From Corynebacterium pollutisoli (GTDB taxonomy: Bacteria; Actinomycetota; Actinomycetes; Mycobacteriales; Mycobacteriaceae), in contig NZ_FXAR01000008.1 of assembly GCF_900177745.1 (NCBI RefSeq), positions 62,001-126,000 of the forward strand: a stretch of DNA of 64,000 nt, read 5' to 3'. Below are positions 53,262-62,221 of the stretch, piece by piece. Both the position numbers and the translations under genes were made by a program. The notes below the pieces were generated by a model. It searched no databases and was not told the origin of the DNA. It saw nothing but the letters and a program-made list of their open reading frames with translations. The number at the start of each line of letters is the position of its first letter. Positions within the stretch are counted from its first letter, which is position 1.

Positions 53262-54662
53262 ATGACCGAGCAGGAATTCCGCATCGAACACGACACCATG
53301 GGTGAGGTCAAGGTCCCGGTGAACGCACTGTGGCAGGCCCAGACCCAGCGTGCCGTGGAGAACTTCCCGATCTCCGGCCGCGGCCTCGAGTCCGCCCAGA
53401 TCCGCGCCATGGGTCTGCTGAAGGCCGCCTGCGCCATCGTCAACAAGGAGCGTGGCCTTCTTCCGGCCGAGCAGGCCGACGCCATCGTCGCCGCCGCCAA
53501 GGAGATCGCCGACAGCCAGCACGACGCCGAGTTCCCGATCGATGTCTTCCAGACCGGTTCCGGTACCTCGTCCAACATGAACACCAACGAGGTCATCGCG
53601 TCCATCGCCAAGCGCAACGGCGTCGAGGTCCACCCGAACGACCACGTCAACATGGGTCAGTCCTCCAACGACACCTTCCCGACCGCCACTCACGTCGCCG
53701 CCACCGAGGCCGCCGTCAACGACCTCATCCCGGGCCTCAAGGTCCTCCACGAGTCCCTGGCCAAGAAGGCCGTGGAGTGGAAGGAGATCGTCAAGTCCGG
53801 TCGTACCCACCTCATGGACGCCGTCCCGGTCACCCTGGGCCAGGAGTTCGGTGGCTACGCCCGCCAGATCGAGCTGGGCATCGAGCGCATCGAGGCCACC
53901 GTCGAGCGTCTCGGCGAGCTGCCGATCGGCGGCACCGCCGTCGGTACCGGCCTCAACACCCCGGCCGACTTCGGCGCGAAGGTCACCGAGGAGCTCAAGA
54001 CCCTCACCGGTGTCCAGGAGCTGTCCGAGGCCAAGAACCACTTCGAGGCGCAGGCCAACCGCGACGCCCTCGTCGAGTTCTCCGGCGCGATGCGCGTCGT
54101 GGCCGTCTCCCTGTACAAGATCGCGAACGACATCCGCCTCATGGGCTCCGGCCCGCTGACCGGTTTCGCCGAGATCCACCTGCCGGACCTGCAGCCGGGC
54201 TCCTCCATCATGCCGGGCAAGGTCAACCCGGTCCTGTGTGAGACCGCCACCCAGGTCTCCGCCCAGGTCATCGGCAACGACGCCGCCGTCGCCTTCGCCG
54301 GTACCCAGGGCCAGTTCGAGCTCAACGTCTTCATCCCGGTCATGGCCCGCAACGTGCTGGAGTCCTCCCGCCTGCTGGCCAACACCGCCCGCGTCTTCGC
54401 GGAGCGTCTCGTCGACGGCATCGAGCCGAACGAGGAGCGCATGAAGACCCTGGCCGAGTCCTCCCCGTCCATCGTCACCCCGCTGAACTCGGCGATCGGT
54501 TACGAGAACGCCGCCAAGGTCGCCAAGACCGCTCTGGCCGAGGGCAAGACCATCCGCCAGACCGTCATCGACATGGGCTTCGTCGACGGTGACAAGCTCA
54601 CCGAGGAGGAGCTGGACAAGCGCCTCGACGTCCTCGCGATGGCCAACACCGACCGCGACTAG
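53262..54662 (+). CDS. fumC: Fumarate hydratase, class II
   Basis: A 466-residue TCA-cycle fumarase interconverting fumarate and malate. Signature [43 protein letters not shown] and the catalytic [12 protein letters not shown] are all present. ATG 53262 has AAGGTGG. It follows glpX by 116 bases, the usual order in Corynebacterium. Confidence 0.96.
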   Translation: MTEQEFRIEHDTMGEVKVPVNALWQAQTQRAVENFPISGRGLESAQIRAMGLLKAACAIVNKERGLLPAEQADAIVAAAKEIADSQHDAEFPIDVFQTGSGTSSNMNTNEVIASIAKRNGVEVHPNDHVNMGQSSNDTFPTATHVAATEAAVNDLIPGLKVLHESLAKKAVEWKEIVKSGRTHLMDAVPVTLGQEFGGYARQIELGIERIEATVERLGELPIGGTAVGTGLNTPADFGAKVTEELKTLTGVQELSEAKNHFEAQANRDALVEFSGAMRVVAVSLYKIANDIRLMGSGPLTGFAEIHLPDLQPGSSIMPGKVNPVLCETATQVSAQVIGNDAAVAFAGTQGQFELNVFIPVMARNVLESSRLLANTARVFAERLVDGIEPNEERMKTLAESSPSIVTPLNSAIGYENAAKVAKTALAEGKTIRQTVIDMGFVDGDKLTEEELDKRLDVLAMANTDRD

Positions 54663-54674
54663 TCGCCCGCTTCC

Positions 54675-54713
54675 CGACGCCCCGTCAGCCCCACCCGGGC
54701 CGGCGGGGCGTCG
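54675..54713 (+). terminator. Terminator after fumC
   Basis: Arms CGACGCCCCG (54675-54684) and CGGGGCGTCG (54704-54713), starting 13 bases after the fumC stop; no T-run, as is usual in GC-rich actinobacteria. Confidence 0.65.
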
Positions 54714-54746
54714 CCGCGTCTGCTGCCGTCCCACCGCTCCCCGCCC

Positions 54747-54820
54747 CGGCGAATTCACGCGGTCGAATTCACCCTGCCCCGGGGCTCCGGGGCAGTCCTT
54801 TCGACGGGGTGAATTCGCCG
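54747..54820. repeat. Nested palindromes with three GAATTC boxes
   Basis: Perfect outer arms CGGCGAATTC (54747-54756) and GAATTCGCCG (54811-54820). A second GAATTCACCC (54764) can pair with GGGTGAATTC (54807), and the centre holds CTGCCCC/GGGGCAG. Several alternative stems are possible. It sits between fumC and the DUF2871 gene in an otherwise empty 270-base spacer. Confidence 0.55.
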
Positions 54821-54934
54821 CGGCCCCGAGGGGTACATGGATCGGTTGATTCGCGCCCGTCGGCTGGGCTCCCCCGCGCTCCCCGGCCTAGGGTGGAATT
54901 GTATTCATCCTCTAGACGTGGGACGTTATTGTTC

Positions 54935-55405
54935 GTGAAGACCCTGTACAACCTGGCGCTGACCTGGCTCATCCTCGGCCTGGTGGCCGGCGTGTTCTAC
55001 CGCGAGTGGACGAAGTTCGCCGGGTTCACCGGCGACACGCAGCTGTCGACGATGCACACCCACATGCTCACCCTCGGTGTCATCGTGCACCTGGTGCTGC
55101 TGGCCCTCGACCGCGGTTTCGCGCTCACCGGGCACAAGCTGTTCACCGGGGCGATCTGGGTGTACAACGGCGGCCTGGCGCTGACGGTGACGCTCATGAC
55201 GGTGCGTGGCCTGCTGCAGGTCGACGGCGGTGAGCCGCCGCTCCCGGACGCCGCGATCTCCGGTATGGCGGGCCTCGGCCACATCATCATGGCCCTCGGG
55301 CTGGCCCTGCTGTTCAAGGTCCTCTCGGACCGGATCAACCGGGTGTCGGTGGCGGAGCGTCAGAACCCGGGGTCGCCGTCGGCGGCCATGAGCTCGAGCA
55401 GGTAG
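54935..55405 (+). CDS. DUF2871 membrane protein
   Basis: A 156-residue protein with about four helices: MKTLYNLALTWLILGLVAGVFYREWTKF at the start, then HMLTLGVIVHLVLLALDRGF, AIWVYNGGLALTVTLMTVRGLLQV and GLGHIIMALGLALLFKVL, the DUF2871 pattern with conserved histidines that might bind heme or metal. GTG 54935. The last 46 bases overlap a convergent gene. Confidence 0.8.
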   Translation: MKTLYNLALTWLILGLVAGVFYREWTKFAGFTGDTQLSTMHTHMLTLGVIVHLVLLALDRGFALTGHKLFTGAIWVYNGGLALTVTLMTVRGLLQVDGGEPPLPDAAISGMAGLGHIIMALGLALLFKVLSDRINRVSVAERQNPGSPSAAMSSSR

Positions 55406-56337
55406 GGCGTCGGGGTGATCTTCAGTTCGCGGGCCTCCTGATCGAAGGAGGTCAGCGTGGTCACCTCGCCCTCGTGCCACATGTGCAGCAGCGGGGAGAC
55501 CGCGTGCGCCCCGTCGACCGCCACCTGCGCGGCGACGGGGGCCAGTCGTCCCAGACCCTCGAGGAGGTCCTCGCCGGTGCTGATCTCGCGGACGAGCAGG
55601 ATGTGGCGGGTGGGCATGGCGAACAGGACGCCGCGGGAGTGGTCGAGGTCGGGGGCCCAGGCGTCGAGAAGCTCGGGGAAGAGCACGGGGCCGGTGGCCA
55701 TGTAGTAGCTGCCGGACTCGAAGGAACGGAAGCGGGCTCCGGGATGGTCCTCGGAGCCGGGGTGGAGCTGGGCGTGGGGGTCGATGCCGAGCAGTTCGGT
55801 GCGCAGGTTGTTGCGGGCGGCGCGCACGAGCGTGTCGACGTCGTCGTGCTCCCGCAGCCGGTCCAGCGGCATCGTCTGGATGGTGTGCTCGGTGTCGAGG
55901 ACGAGGGTGACCACCGTGTCGTCGGTGAAGCCGTGCAGGGTGGCGGAGGTGATGATCTCCTCCTCCTCGGGCACGAGGTGGGTGGTGGGGGCCACGCGCA
56001 GGCGCAGCCCGGCGTAGAGGTTGGCGGTGGTGAGGGTGTCTGAGGGCTCCCCGCCGAGCACGGAGGAGACGAAGGCGCGGGCCATGGAGCGCGGGGCCTT
56101 GGGGTGCTGGGAGGCGGCGACGTCGCCGATGAGGTTCTCCAGGTTGACGGTGACCCGGCCCTGGCGCGGGTGCTGGATGATGGCGTGCCGCCCGTCGTAC
56201 CGCACGGTCGCACCCTTCTCGGCGAGGGAGCGGCGCAGCGCCGCACGCAGTTCCCCGGCCTGGCCCCTGGTGAGCCCGGGGAAGTGCAGGTCGGGGCGGT
56301 TCCGGTCACGGAAGCGGCGTAGTCGGCGGAGAATCAT
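55360..56337 (-). CDS. Conserved cytoplasmic protein (DUF1444-like)
   Basis: A 325-residue soluble protein: a basic start (MILRRLRRFRDRN), then AIIQHPRQGRVTVNLENLI, a middle region EEIITSATLHGFTDDTVVTLVLD, and GVLFAMPTRHILLVREI near the end. The pattern is reminiscent of DUF1444/YtpQ proteins, though I am not certain. Function unknown. ATG 56337 faces the tetR gene across a 71-base spacer with a palindrome. Confidence 0.65.
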   Translation of the reverse strand: MILRRLRRFRDRNRPDLHFPGLTRGQAGELRAALRRSLAEKGATVRYDGRHAIIQHPRQGRVTVNLENLIGDVAASQHPKAPRSMARAFVSSVLGGEPSDTLTTANLYAGLRLRVAPTTHLVPEEEEIITSATLHGFTDDTVVTLVLDTEHTIQTMPLDRLREHDDVDTLVRAARNNLRTELLGIDPHAQLHPGSEDHPGARFRSFESGSYYMATGPVLFPELLDAWAPDLDHSRGVLFAMPTRHILLVREISTGEDLLEGLGRLAPVAAQVAVDGAHAVSPLLHMWHEGEVTTLTSFDQEARELKITPTPYLLELMAADGDPGF

Positions 56338-56365
56338 TGCCCACGAGACTACCGCAAGACAGATC

Positions 56366-56400
56366 TGCACTTGAGTGCAAACGTGCACCCGGTGTAAAGT
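56366..56400 (+). promoter_or_regulatory. tetR promoter and operator
   Basis: Perfect palindrome TGCACTTGAGTGCA (56366-56379) overlaps a -35 box TTGAGT (56371-56376); TAAAGT (56395-56400) follows after 18 bases and lies eight bases before GTG 56409, so the message is probably leaderless. Autorepression is expected. Confidence 0.6.
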
Positions 56401-56408
56401 TGCACGGC

Positions 56409-57062
56409 GTGAACGACACCACCCCCCTGCGCGAACGCAAACGACTGGCCACCCGCCGCCGGATCGAGGATGCGGCGACCGCGCTCGTCGAGAAGCACGG
56501 CTTCGACCACGTCACCGTCGAGGACATCTGCCGCGACGCCGAGATCTCCCGGCGCACCTTCTTCAACTACATGGAGTCCAAGGACGAGGCCATCCTCGGT
56601 GCTCCCCCGCTCGCCCTCAACGAGGCGCGGCAGGCGGAGTTCATCGGGACTCCCTCGGACAACCTGGTGAGGTCCGCCCTCGTCCACATCGCCGCCACCC
56701 ACGAGGAGGCCGAGATCGAGGACATCGAGGCGGGTATCGACGCCGCGCACATCGCCACCGTCCGCCAGCGCCGGCACCGCATCGTCTCCGCCGAACCCTC
56801 CGTGGCGCTCATGTCGATCAACCGGTTCCGGGAGCAGTCGACGCTCATGCACGGGCTCGTCGTCAAGCATCTCGAACAACACCCCGGGGACCGCCGACTC
56901 CCCGACCACCCCCTGCCCGTCGAGGCGGCGATGATCGCGGGACTCATCCGCGAATCCGTGTGGATGCACATGCACCGCCTCACCCACTGCCCGGACAGCG
57001 ACACGACCCTGCCGGAGACCGGCGCGATCCTCACCACCCTGACGAAGGAGCTGACATGGTGA
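56409..57062 (+). CDS. TetR-family transcriptional regulator
   Basis: A 217-residue regulator with an N-terminal TetR HTH (RRRIEDAATALVEKHGFDHVTVEDICRDAEISRRTFFNYMESKDEA) and a helical ligand domain. The stop overlaps the start of a drug-efflux-type MFS gene by seven bases, so it almost certainly controls that pump. The operator is the palindrome at 56366-56379. Confidence 0.92.
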   Translation: MNDTTPLRERKRLATRRRIEDAATALVEKHGFDHVTVEDICRDAEISRRTFFNYMESKDEAILGAPPLALNEARQAEFIGTPSDNLVRSALVHIAATHEEAEIEDIEAGIDAAHIATVRQRRHRIVSAEPSVALMSINRFREQSTLMHGLVVKHLEQHPGDRRLPDHPLPVEAAMIAGLIRESVWMHMHRLTHCPDSDTTLPETGAILTTLTKELTW

Positions 57063-58618
57063 CCACCACCCCGCCTGCCACCCAGGCCCCGGCCCAGGCA
57101 CCCCGCCTCGGGCTGATCTTCGCCGCGCTGCTCACCACCATGCTCATGAGCTCGCTGGGGCAGATGATCTTCTCCACCGCCATGCCGACCATCGTCGGCG
57201 AACTCGGCGGCGTCAACCACATGAGCTGGCTCATCTCCGGCTTCATGGTGACCATGACCATCGCCATGCCCATCTTCGGCAAGATCGGCGACATGGTGGG
57301 CCGCAAGTGGCTCTACCTCTTCGGCATCGCCACCTTCATCGTCGGATCCACCCTCGGCGGCTTCGCCCAGTCGATGGAGGTGCTCATCCTGGCGCGCGCC
57401 ATCCAGGGCTTCGGCGCCGGCGGCATGATGGTCACCTCGCAGGCCATCGTCGCGGAGGTCGTCTCCGCCCGCGAGCGCGGAAAATTCATGGGCATCATGG
57501 GCGCCACCTTCGGTCTCAGCTCCGTTCTCGGCCCGGTGCTCGGCGGCTGGTTCACCGACGGCCCCGGCTGGCGTTGGGGCCTGTGGATCAACATCCCGCT
57601 GGGCATCCTCGCCTTCACCACCTCCCTGCTCGTCCTGCGCCTGCGCCGCGGCCGCGCCACCGGCCGATTCGACTGGCTGGGCACCCTCCTGCTCACCGTC
57701 ACCACGGCGTCGCTCGTGCTCTTCACGACGTGGGGCGGGCTCGAGTACCCGTGGGGCCACCCGATCATCCTCTCCCTCATCGCCACGACCGTCATCGGTG
57801 CCGCCCTCTTCGTCGTGGTGGAACTGCGCGCCACGAACCCGCTCATCCCCATGGAGCTGTTCCGCAACCGCAACATGGTGCTCACCACTGCGGCCGGCAC
57901 CGTCATGGGCCTGGCCATGATCGGCGCCCTCGGCTACCTCCCCACCTACCTGCAGATGGTGCACACCCTGACCCCCACCAACGCGGGCCTCATGATGATC
58001 CCCATGATGGTCGGCATGATCGGCACCTCCTCGGTCTCCGGCGCGCTCATCTCCCGCCACGGAAACTACAAGTGGTACCCGATCGCGGGCATGGCCGTCA
58101 TCTCCCTGGCGCTGTTCCTGCTCTCCCGCCTCACCGTGGAGACCACCCTCGTACAGCTCGGCGTGCTCTTCTTCGTGTTCGGCTTCGGACTCGGCCTGGT
58201 TATGCAGGTCCTCGTGCTCATCGTGCAGAACTCCTTCCCCATCGCCATGGTGGGCACCGCCACCGCGTCGAACAACTTCTTCCGCCAGATCGGCTCCTCC
58301 CTCGGCGCCTCACTGGTGGGCTCCATGTTCATCCACAACCTGCAGGGCAACCTCTCCGAGCGACTGCCGGAGACGTTCGCCACGATGGGCCCCCAGGGTG
58401 AGGCCTACGCGGAGGCCTTCTCCGAGGGCGGCGGCGCCGCGAACTCACTGACCCCCGCCTCCGTCGTCCAGCTGCCCGAAACCATCCGCGAGGTCATCCT
58501 CTCCAGTTACAATGACGGCCTCACCCCCGTCTTCCTGCTCATGGTGCCGCTCACAGTCTTCGCCCTGCTGCTGCTCCTGCCTGTGCGGGAGGACAAACTC
58601 AAGGAGACGATCGCGTAG
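57056..58618 (+). CDS. DHA2-family MFS multidrug efflux transporter (14 helices)
   Basis: A 520-residue permease of the DHA2 type: motif A GKIGDMVGRKWLYLFG, motif C-like FGLSSVLGPVLGGWFTDGPGWRWGLWINIPLG, and about 14 helices. The AAG of AAGGAG for its ATG 57056 lies within tetR. Substrates unknown; typical ones are cationic drugs and dyes. Confidence 0.9.
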   Translation: MVTTTPPATQAPAQAPRLGLIFAALLTTMLMSSLGQMIFSTAMPTIVGELGGVNHMSWLISGFMVTMTIAMPIFGKIGDMVGRKWLYLFGIATFIVGSTLGGFAQSMEVLILARAIQGFGAGGMMVTSQAIVAEVVSARERGKFMGIMGATFGLSSVLGPVLGGWFTDGPGWRWGLWINIPLGILAFTTSLLVLRLRRGRATGRFDWLGTLLLTVTTASLVLFTTWGGLEYPWGHPIILSLIATTVIGAALFVVVELRATNPLIPMELFRNRNMVLTTAAGTVMGLAMIGALGYLPTYLQMVHTLTPTNAGLMMIPMMVGMIGTSSVSGALISRHGNYKWYPIAGMAVISLALFLLSRLTVETTLVQLGVLFFVFGFGLGLVMQVLVLIVQNSFPIAMVGTATASNNFFRQIGSSLGASLVGSMFIHNLQGNLSERLPETFATMGPQGEAYAEAFSEGGGAANSLTPASVVQLPETIREVILSSYNDGLTPVFLLMVPLTVFALLLLLPVREDKLKETIA

Positions 58619-58876
58619 CCCGTGCGCCCCAAGGTCCTGCCGGTCGTCGTCGCCGTCGCCGCCTTCCCCCTCGGCACAGCGGCACCGGAGGGCTGGACGC
58701 TGGAGGACAACGGGGAGGACGGGGCGTCGATAAGCGGATCGTCGTGACAGTCACGCTGCACGACCGGCCCGCCACCCACCACTTCCGCACCTCCGAGATC
58801 GACGCCGCGGAAGTGGCCGACCTGGAGCCGGGGCGCATCGCAACGGGGACGCCCACGGCCCACGGGGCCCGATCAC
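58619..58876. other. Spacer with possible gene remnants
   Basis: No convincing gene. A 41-codon frame from GTG 58621 looks like a short signal peptide (VLPVVVAVAAFPLGTAAPEG) and ends where a second frame from GTG 58744 (MTVTLHDRPATHHFRTSEID) starts; this may be a decayed exported protein. One dispersed-motif copy lies at 58723. Confidence 0.35.
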
Positions 58877-59404
58877 CTACTCGCCCGGCTTGGGCAGCAG
58901 CTTCTCGTAGACGTCGGTGTCGCGCCACTGGCCGGCGAGCTCACCGTAGGTCATCTTCGCCAGGTGGCGGAAGGTGCCCACCTTCTCGAAGCCGCGCGAC
59001 CTGTGCAGCCCCGCCGACCCCTCGTTCTCCGGGAACACCCACGCGTGGATACCCCACTTGTGCAGGGACTGGCACACCTCGATGAGCTTGTCCAGCAGCG
59101 CGCCCGCGACACCCCGGCCGGCGGCGTCGGGGTGGATGTAGATAGAGTTCTCCACCACGCCGTGGAACACGGAGCGGGAGGAGATGGGGGCGGCGGCGAC
59201 CCAGCCGAGGAGCTTCTCCGGGTCCTCCTTATCGACGGCCACGAACACGGTCTCGAGGATCTTGGCGCGGGAGAACTGCTCCCACGTGGGCGCCTCCGTC
59301 TCGTACGTGGCGTGCCCGGATTCGAGTCCCATCTCGTAGATGGACCGGACCTGAGGGTAGTCCTCAGGACGGATGGGTCGGAGCGTGAAGGTCGCGTCAG
59401 CCAT
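58877..59404 (-). CDS. GNAT N-acetyltransferase (phosphinothricin acetyltransferase-like)
   Basis: A 175-residue enzyme resembling Pat/MnaT: TFTLRPIRPEDYPQVRSIYEMGLESGHATYET, VENSIYIHPDAAGRGVAGALLDKLI (acetyl-CoA loop) and NEGSAGLHRSRGFEKVGTFR. Such enzymes acetylate methionine analogues or phosphinothricin-like amino acids. ATG 59404. Separated from phoH by 73 bases. Confidence 0.85.
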   Translation of the reverse strand: MADATFTLRPIRPEDYPQVRSIYEMGLESGHATYETEAPTWEQFSRAKILETVFVAVDKEDPEKLLGWVAAAPISSRSVFHGVVENSIYIHPDAAGRGVAGALLDKLIEVCQSLHKWGIHAWVFPENEGSAGLHRSRGFEKVGTFRHLAKMTYGELAGQWRDTDVYEKLLPKPGE

Positions 59405-59477
59405 GCCGGATATTGTCTCCCACGTCAGCGAGGGCCCGCAAACGGAAGACGTCCGCGGGCCCGGTGCCCGGTTCGGG

Positions 59478-60851
59478 TTACTGCCCGTCCTCGAGCAGGT
59501 CGGTGACCAGTTCCGCGATGGCGGAACGCTCGGAGCGCTGCAGGGTGATGTGGGCGAAGAGCTCGTGGTCCTTGAGCTTCTCGATCACCGCCTGCACGCC
59601 GTCGTGGCGTCCGACGCGCAGGTTGTCACGCTGGGCGACGTCGTGGGTGAGCACGACGCGGGAGCCGCGGCCCAGTCGCGAGAGCACGGTGAGCAGCACG
59701 TTGCGCTCCAGCGACTGCGCCTCGTCGACGATGACGAAGGAGTCGTGCAGCGAGCGGCCCCGGATGTGGGTGAGCGGGAGCACCTCGATGAGGTCACGCG
59801 CCTGGATCTCCTCCATGACGTTGTCGGAGACCAGCCCGTCGAGGGTGTCGAACACGGCCTGCGCCCACGGGTTCATCTTCTCGGTCTCCGAGCCGGGGAG
59901 GTAGCCGAGGTTCTGCCCGCCGACGGCGTAGAGGGGGCGGAAGACGACGATGCGGCGGTGCTCGTTGCGCTCGAGCACGGCCTCCAGCCCGGCGCACAGC
60001 GCCAGCGCCGACTTGCCGGTGCCCGCGCGGCCGCCGATGGAGACGATGCCGACGTGGTCGTCCAGCAGCAGGTCGAGGGCGATGCGCTGCTCCGCGGAGC
60101 GCCCCTGCAGCCCGAAGGCGTGCTGGTCGCCGCGGACGAGGCGGATCGCGCCGTCGGCGGTGAGACGGCCCAGCGCCGACTGGGTGGAGGTGGTCAGCGT
60201 GATGCCGCAGTGGACGGGCAACTCGGCGACGAAGTCCCCGGCGTCGGTGGTGGCCGCGTCGTCGAGCGTGACCTCGCCCTCCCGGTAGAGACGGTCGACG
60301 GTGTCGGCGTCGGTGTGGACGGTGGCCATGCCGGTGTACCCGGTGAGCACGACGTCCTGGGCGTGGTACTCGTCCGCGTCCAGGCCCACGGCGCCGGCCT
60401 TGACGCGCAGCGGCACGTCCTTGGTGACCAGCGTCGTGTCATGCCCCTCGCGCTGCAGGTTGAGCGCGCAGGCGAGGATGCGGTGATCGCCCTCGGTGCC
60501 CCGGAAGGCGGACGGCAGCTGCGACTGGTCCTGGTGGTTGAGCTCGACGCGGAGGGTGCCGCCGTCGACATTGACGGGCACCGGCTGGTCAAGGCGCTCG
60601 TACGTGGAGCGCAGGTCCTCGAGCATCCGCAGGGCCTGGCGGGCGAACCAGCCGAGCTCCGGGTGGTGACGCTTGGCCTCCAGCTCCGTGATCACCACCA
60701 CCGGCAGGACGACCTCATGCTCCGCGAACTTGCGCAGTGCCCAGGGATCGGACAGCAGCACGGAGGTGTCGATGACGTAGGTGCGGGTGATGACGTCCCG
60801 GCGCGTGTCCAGCTCGTGCGCGGGAAGGTGGGTGGTGATCGGCTCGGTCAT
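59478..60851 (-). CDS. PIN-PhoH ATPase (PhoH2)
   Basis: A 457-residue toxin-like RNase/helicase: N-terminal PIN domain ([39 protein letters not shown] with acidic residues) and C-terminal PhoH ATPase ([41 protein letters not shown]). In mycobacteria PhoH2 unwinds and cleaves RNA. It is conserved at this position after fumC/GNAT in corynebacteria. The upstream region is long and GC-structured. Confidence 0.92.
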   Translation of the reverse strand: MTEPITTHLPAHELDTRRDVITRTYVIDTSVLLSDPWALRKFAEHEVVLPVVVITELEAKRHHPELGWFARQALRMLEDLRSTYERLDQPVPVNVDGGTLRVELNHQDQSQLPSAFRGTEGDHRILACALNLQREGHDTTLVTKDVPLRVKAGAVGLDADEYHAQDVVLTGYTGMATVHTDADTVDRLYREGEVTLDDAATTDAGDFVAELPVHCGITLTTSTQSALGRLTADGAIRLVRGDQHAFGLQGRSAEQRIALDLLLDDHVGIVSIGGRAGTGKSALALCAGLEAVLERNEHRRIVVFRPLYAVGGQNLGYLPGSETEKMNPWAQAVFDTLDGLVSDNVMEEIQARDLIEVLPLTHIRGRSLHDSFVIVDEAQSLERNVLLTVLSRLGRGSRVVLTHDVAQRDNLRVGRHDGVQAVIEKLKDHELFAHITLQRSERSAIAELVTDLLEDGQ

Positions 60852-61020
60852 GGCAGGCTCCCCAGGTGCCGGGGATCCGGGTACCCGGTTCCCCAGCTCT
60901 CCAGTCGATCCTTGGTGGCGCCTCCCGCCGTGCCGGTACCAGCGCGACGGACGCGGGCCGGGTGGCGGGTGAGGGCTGGTACGTTGTGCCGCCCGGTTGC
61001 CCCGAATCTAACGCGGTCAG
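60852..61020 (-). promoter_or_regulatory. Structured leader region of the PIN-PhoH gene
   Basis: No gene. Inverted repeats: GGGGATCCGGGTACCCGGTTCCCC type palindrome split as GGGGATCCGGG (60871-60881) and its partner to 60894, and GTACCAGC (60936-60943) with GCTGGTAC (60975-60982). A -10-like TTAGAT lies near 61006-61011 on the minus strand, giving a leader of about 150 bases. Not a riboswitch I recognise. Confidence 0.35.
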
Positions 61021-61089
61021 GTGGAAATTACATGGGTGAAAGATTAAATCTTGGTGACGTTGTCTACACCTTCACCTGAGGCTTCATGC

Positions 61090-61746
61090 TTATCGACGCC
61101 GCCGGGACCGCTGCTTCTTCGCCGGCTGCGGCTTCTTCTCCGCGCGGCGCTGCTGCTTTGCCAGCGCCTTCTCCCGCGCGCTGCGCTTCGGCGCAGCCTG
61201 CCGGGAGGAGTTCGGCGTGCGCCCCTTGGCGATGCCGACGAAGTCCTGGATCGCCTCCGAATCGTCGTCCCTGCGCCACACCAGGGCGATCTCCGTGCCG
61301 GGGACGTCCCCCGTGTAGTCGCGGTGCTCGATCTGCCGGCGGGACAGCACCTTGATGAGGGGGCGCGGGGCGATGAGCACACCGACGTTCGCGGCCACCA
61401 CCTGCAGCCCTGCGCGCACCTCCTCGACGTCGACCTCGCCGGACCCCGGGGTGGCGTAGTTGACGATCTCCCCCTCGATGTCCTCCGGCCCGATCGTGTC
61501 GAGCAGCGTGAGTTCGTGGTCCTTCGGCACCGCGATGCCCCGGGCCTCCGGGTAGAGGACGACGACGTGGTGCTCCGCGGTGACGCGGGCGTCGGGAAGC
61601 CGGACGAGGGCGAGGTCGGCGCGGGCGTCGAGAAGCTCGGCGAACGGATCGGCCGAATCCGTCACGGACAGACGGTGCGTGGTGCGGTCGCGGAAGCGGG
61701 TGAACCACTTGTCGGGTTCGGTGCCGGTGACGAAGCTCAGGCGCAT
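61090..61746 (-). CDS. LysR substrate-binding-like protein without HTH
   Basis: A 218-residue protein that aligns with the effector domain of LysR regulators (MRLSFVTGTEPDKWFTRFRDR, ELLDARADLALVRLPD, HHVVVLYPEARGIAVPKDHEL, VAANVGVLIAPRPLIKVLS) but has no helix-turn-helix; instead it ends in a Lys/Arg-rich tail (REKALAKQQRRAEKKPQPAKKQ) that could bind nucleic acid. ATG 61746 follows TAGCAT by seven bases and lies 24 bases from the divergent DUF5997 gene. The stop codon is part of a dispersed-motif copy at 61088. Confidence 0.78.
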   Translation of the reverse strand: MRLSFVTGTEPDKWFTRFRDRTTHRLSVTDSADPFAELLDARADLALVRLPDARVTAEHHVVVLYPEARGIAVPKDHELTLLDTIGPEDIEGEIVNYATPGSGEVDVEEVRAGLQVVAANVGVLIAPRPLIKVLSRRQIEHRDYTGDVPGTEIALVWRRDDDSEAIQDFVGIAKGRTPNSSRQAAPKRSAREKALAKQQRRAEKKPQPAKKQRSRRRR

Positions 61747-61770
61747 GGGGGTAATGCTACCGTTGGGGGC

Positions 61771-62148
61771 GTGAATGAAGACTCCGCACGTCAGCCGTCC
61801 GGCCGAGCCATGAAGCCGCAGACCGCGGCGAAGAAGCTCGGCATCTACCTGCCCGCCACGCCGGAGGAGTTCCGGGCCGGCGCCGTGACCCACGCCGAGC
61901 TCAAGCAGATGGTGGAGAACCCGCCGGAGTGGCTCGCCGAGCTGCGCCGCACCGGCCCGCACCCGCGCCCGGTCGTCGCCCAGAAGCTGGGCATCACCAT
62001 CGCCGCCCTCAAACGCAACGACATGGACAAGCCCCTGACCACCGAGGACATCAAGGCACTCCTGGCCGATCAGCCCGAGTGGCTGCGTGCCGCCCGCACC
62101 GCGCTGGCCGAGGGCCGCGAGACCCCGGATCCCGAATCGGCCGAATAG
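61771..62148 (+). CDS. DUF5997-family protein
   Basis: A 125-residue protein with MKPQTAAKKLGIYLPATPEEFRAGAVTHAELKQMVENPPEWL and QKLGITIAALKRNDMDKPLTTEDIKALL, the DUF5997 core, which repeats a KLGI helix-turn-helix-like unit. Function unknown. GTG 61771 follows TACCGT by seven bases; ATG 61810 is an alternative. Paired divergently with the LysR-like gene, as seen in other corynebacteria. Confidence 0.78.
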   Translation: MNEDSARQPSGRAMKPQTAAKKLGIYLPATPEEFRAGAVTHAELKQMVENPPEWLAELRRTGPHPRPVVAQKLGITIAALKRNDMDKPLTTEDIKALLADQPEWLRAARTALAEGRETPDPESAE

Positions 62149-62162
62149 TCGTTCGCACTCCG

Positions 62163-62189
62163 CACCCCCGTTCACCCTGAACGGGGGTG
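62163..62189 (+). terminator. Terminator after the DUF5997 gene
   Basis: Twelve-base perfect arms CACCCCCGTTCA and TGAACGGGGGTG with a three-base loop, 14 bases after the stop. Confidence 0.75.
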
Positions 62190-62221
62190 TCGTCGATTCC
62201 GGCTACCCGACCCGGGGAAAT

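Larger units (their letters stand above)
13360..61636. repeat. Dispersed 13-base motif GCTTNTCGACGCC
   Basis: Exact matches (N free), found by eye: plus strand at 13756, 21139, 21550, 34058, 61088; minus strand at 13360, 14823, 26505, 55660, 58723, 61624 (left coordinates). One-mismatch copies include 13128 and 43495 (ending GTC), 33717 (A for first G), 36021 and 46710. Copies lie inside genes in two frames (LLDA and ASRRP), as a stop codon (61090), in a terminator arm (26505) and in spacers. None was seen in 1-9,000. Composition alone predicts far fewer than one in 64 kb. Confidence 0.7.

Noticed and set aside
60852..61030. c-di-AMP (ydaO-type) riboswitch before the PIN-PhoH gene
   Set aside because: A few words such as CCGAATCTAACGCGGTCAG are suggestive, but the conserved GGGTGAAT and order of elements are missing.
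61032..61079. Fifteen-codon plus-strand frame (MGERLNLGDVVYTFT)
   Set aside because: No ribosome site or neighbour support; too short to defend.
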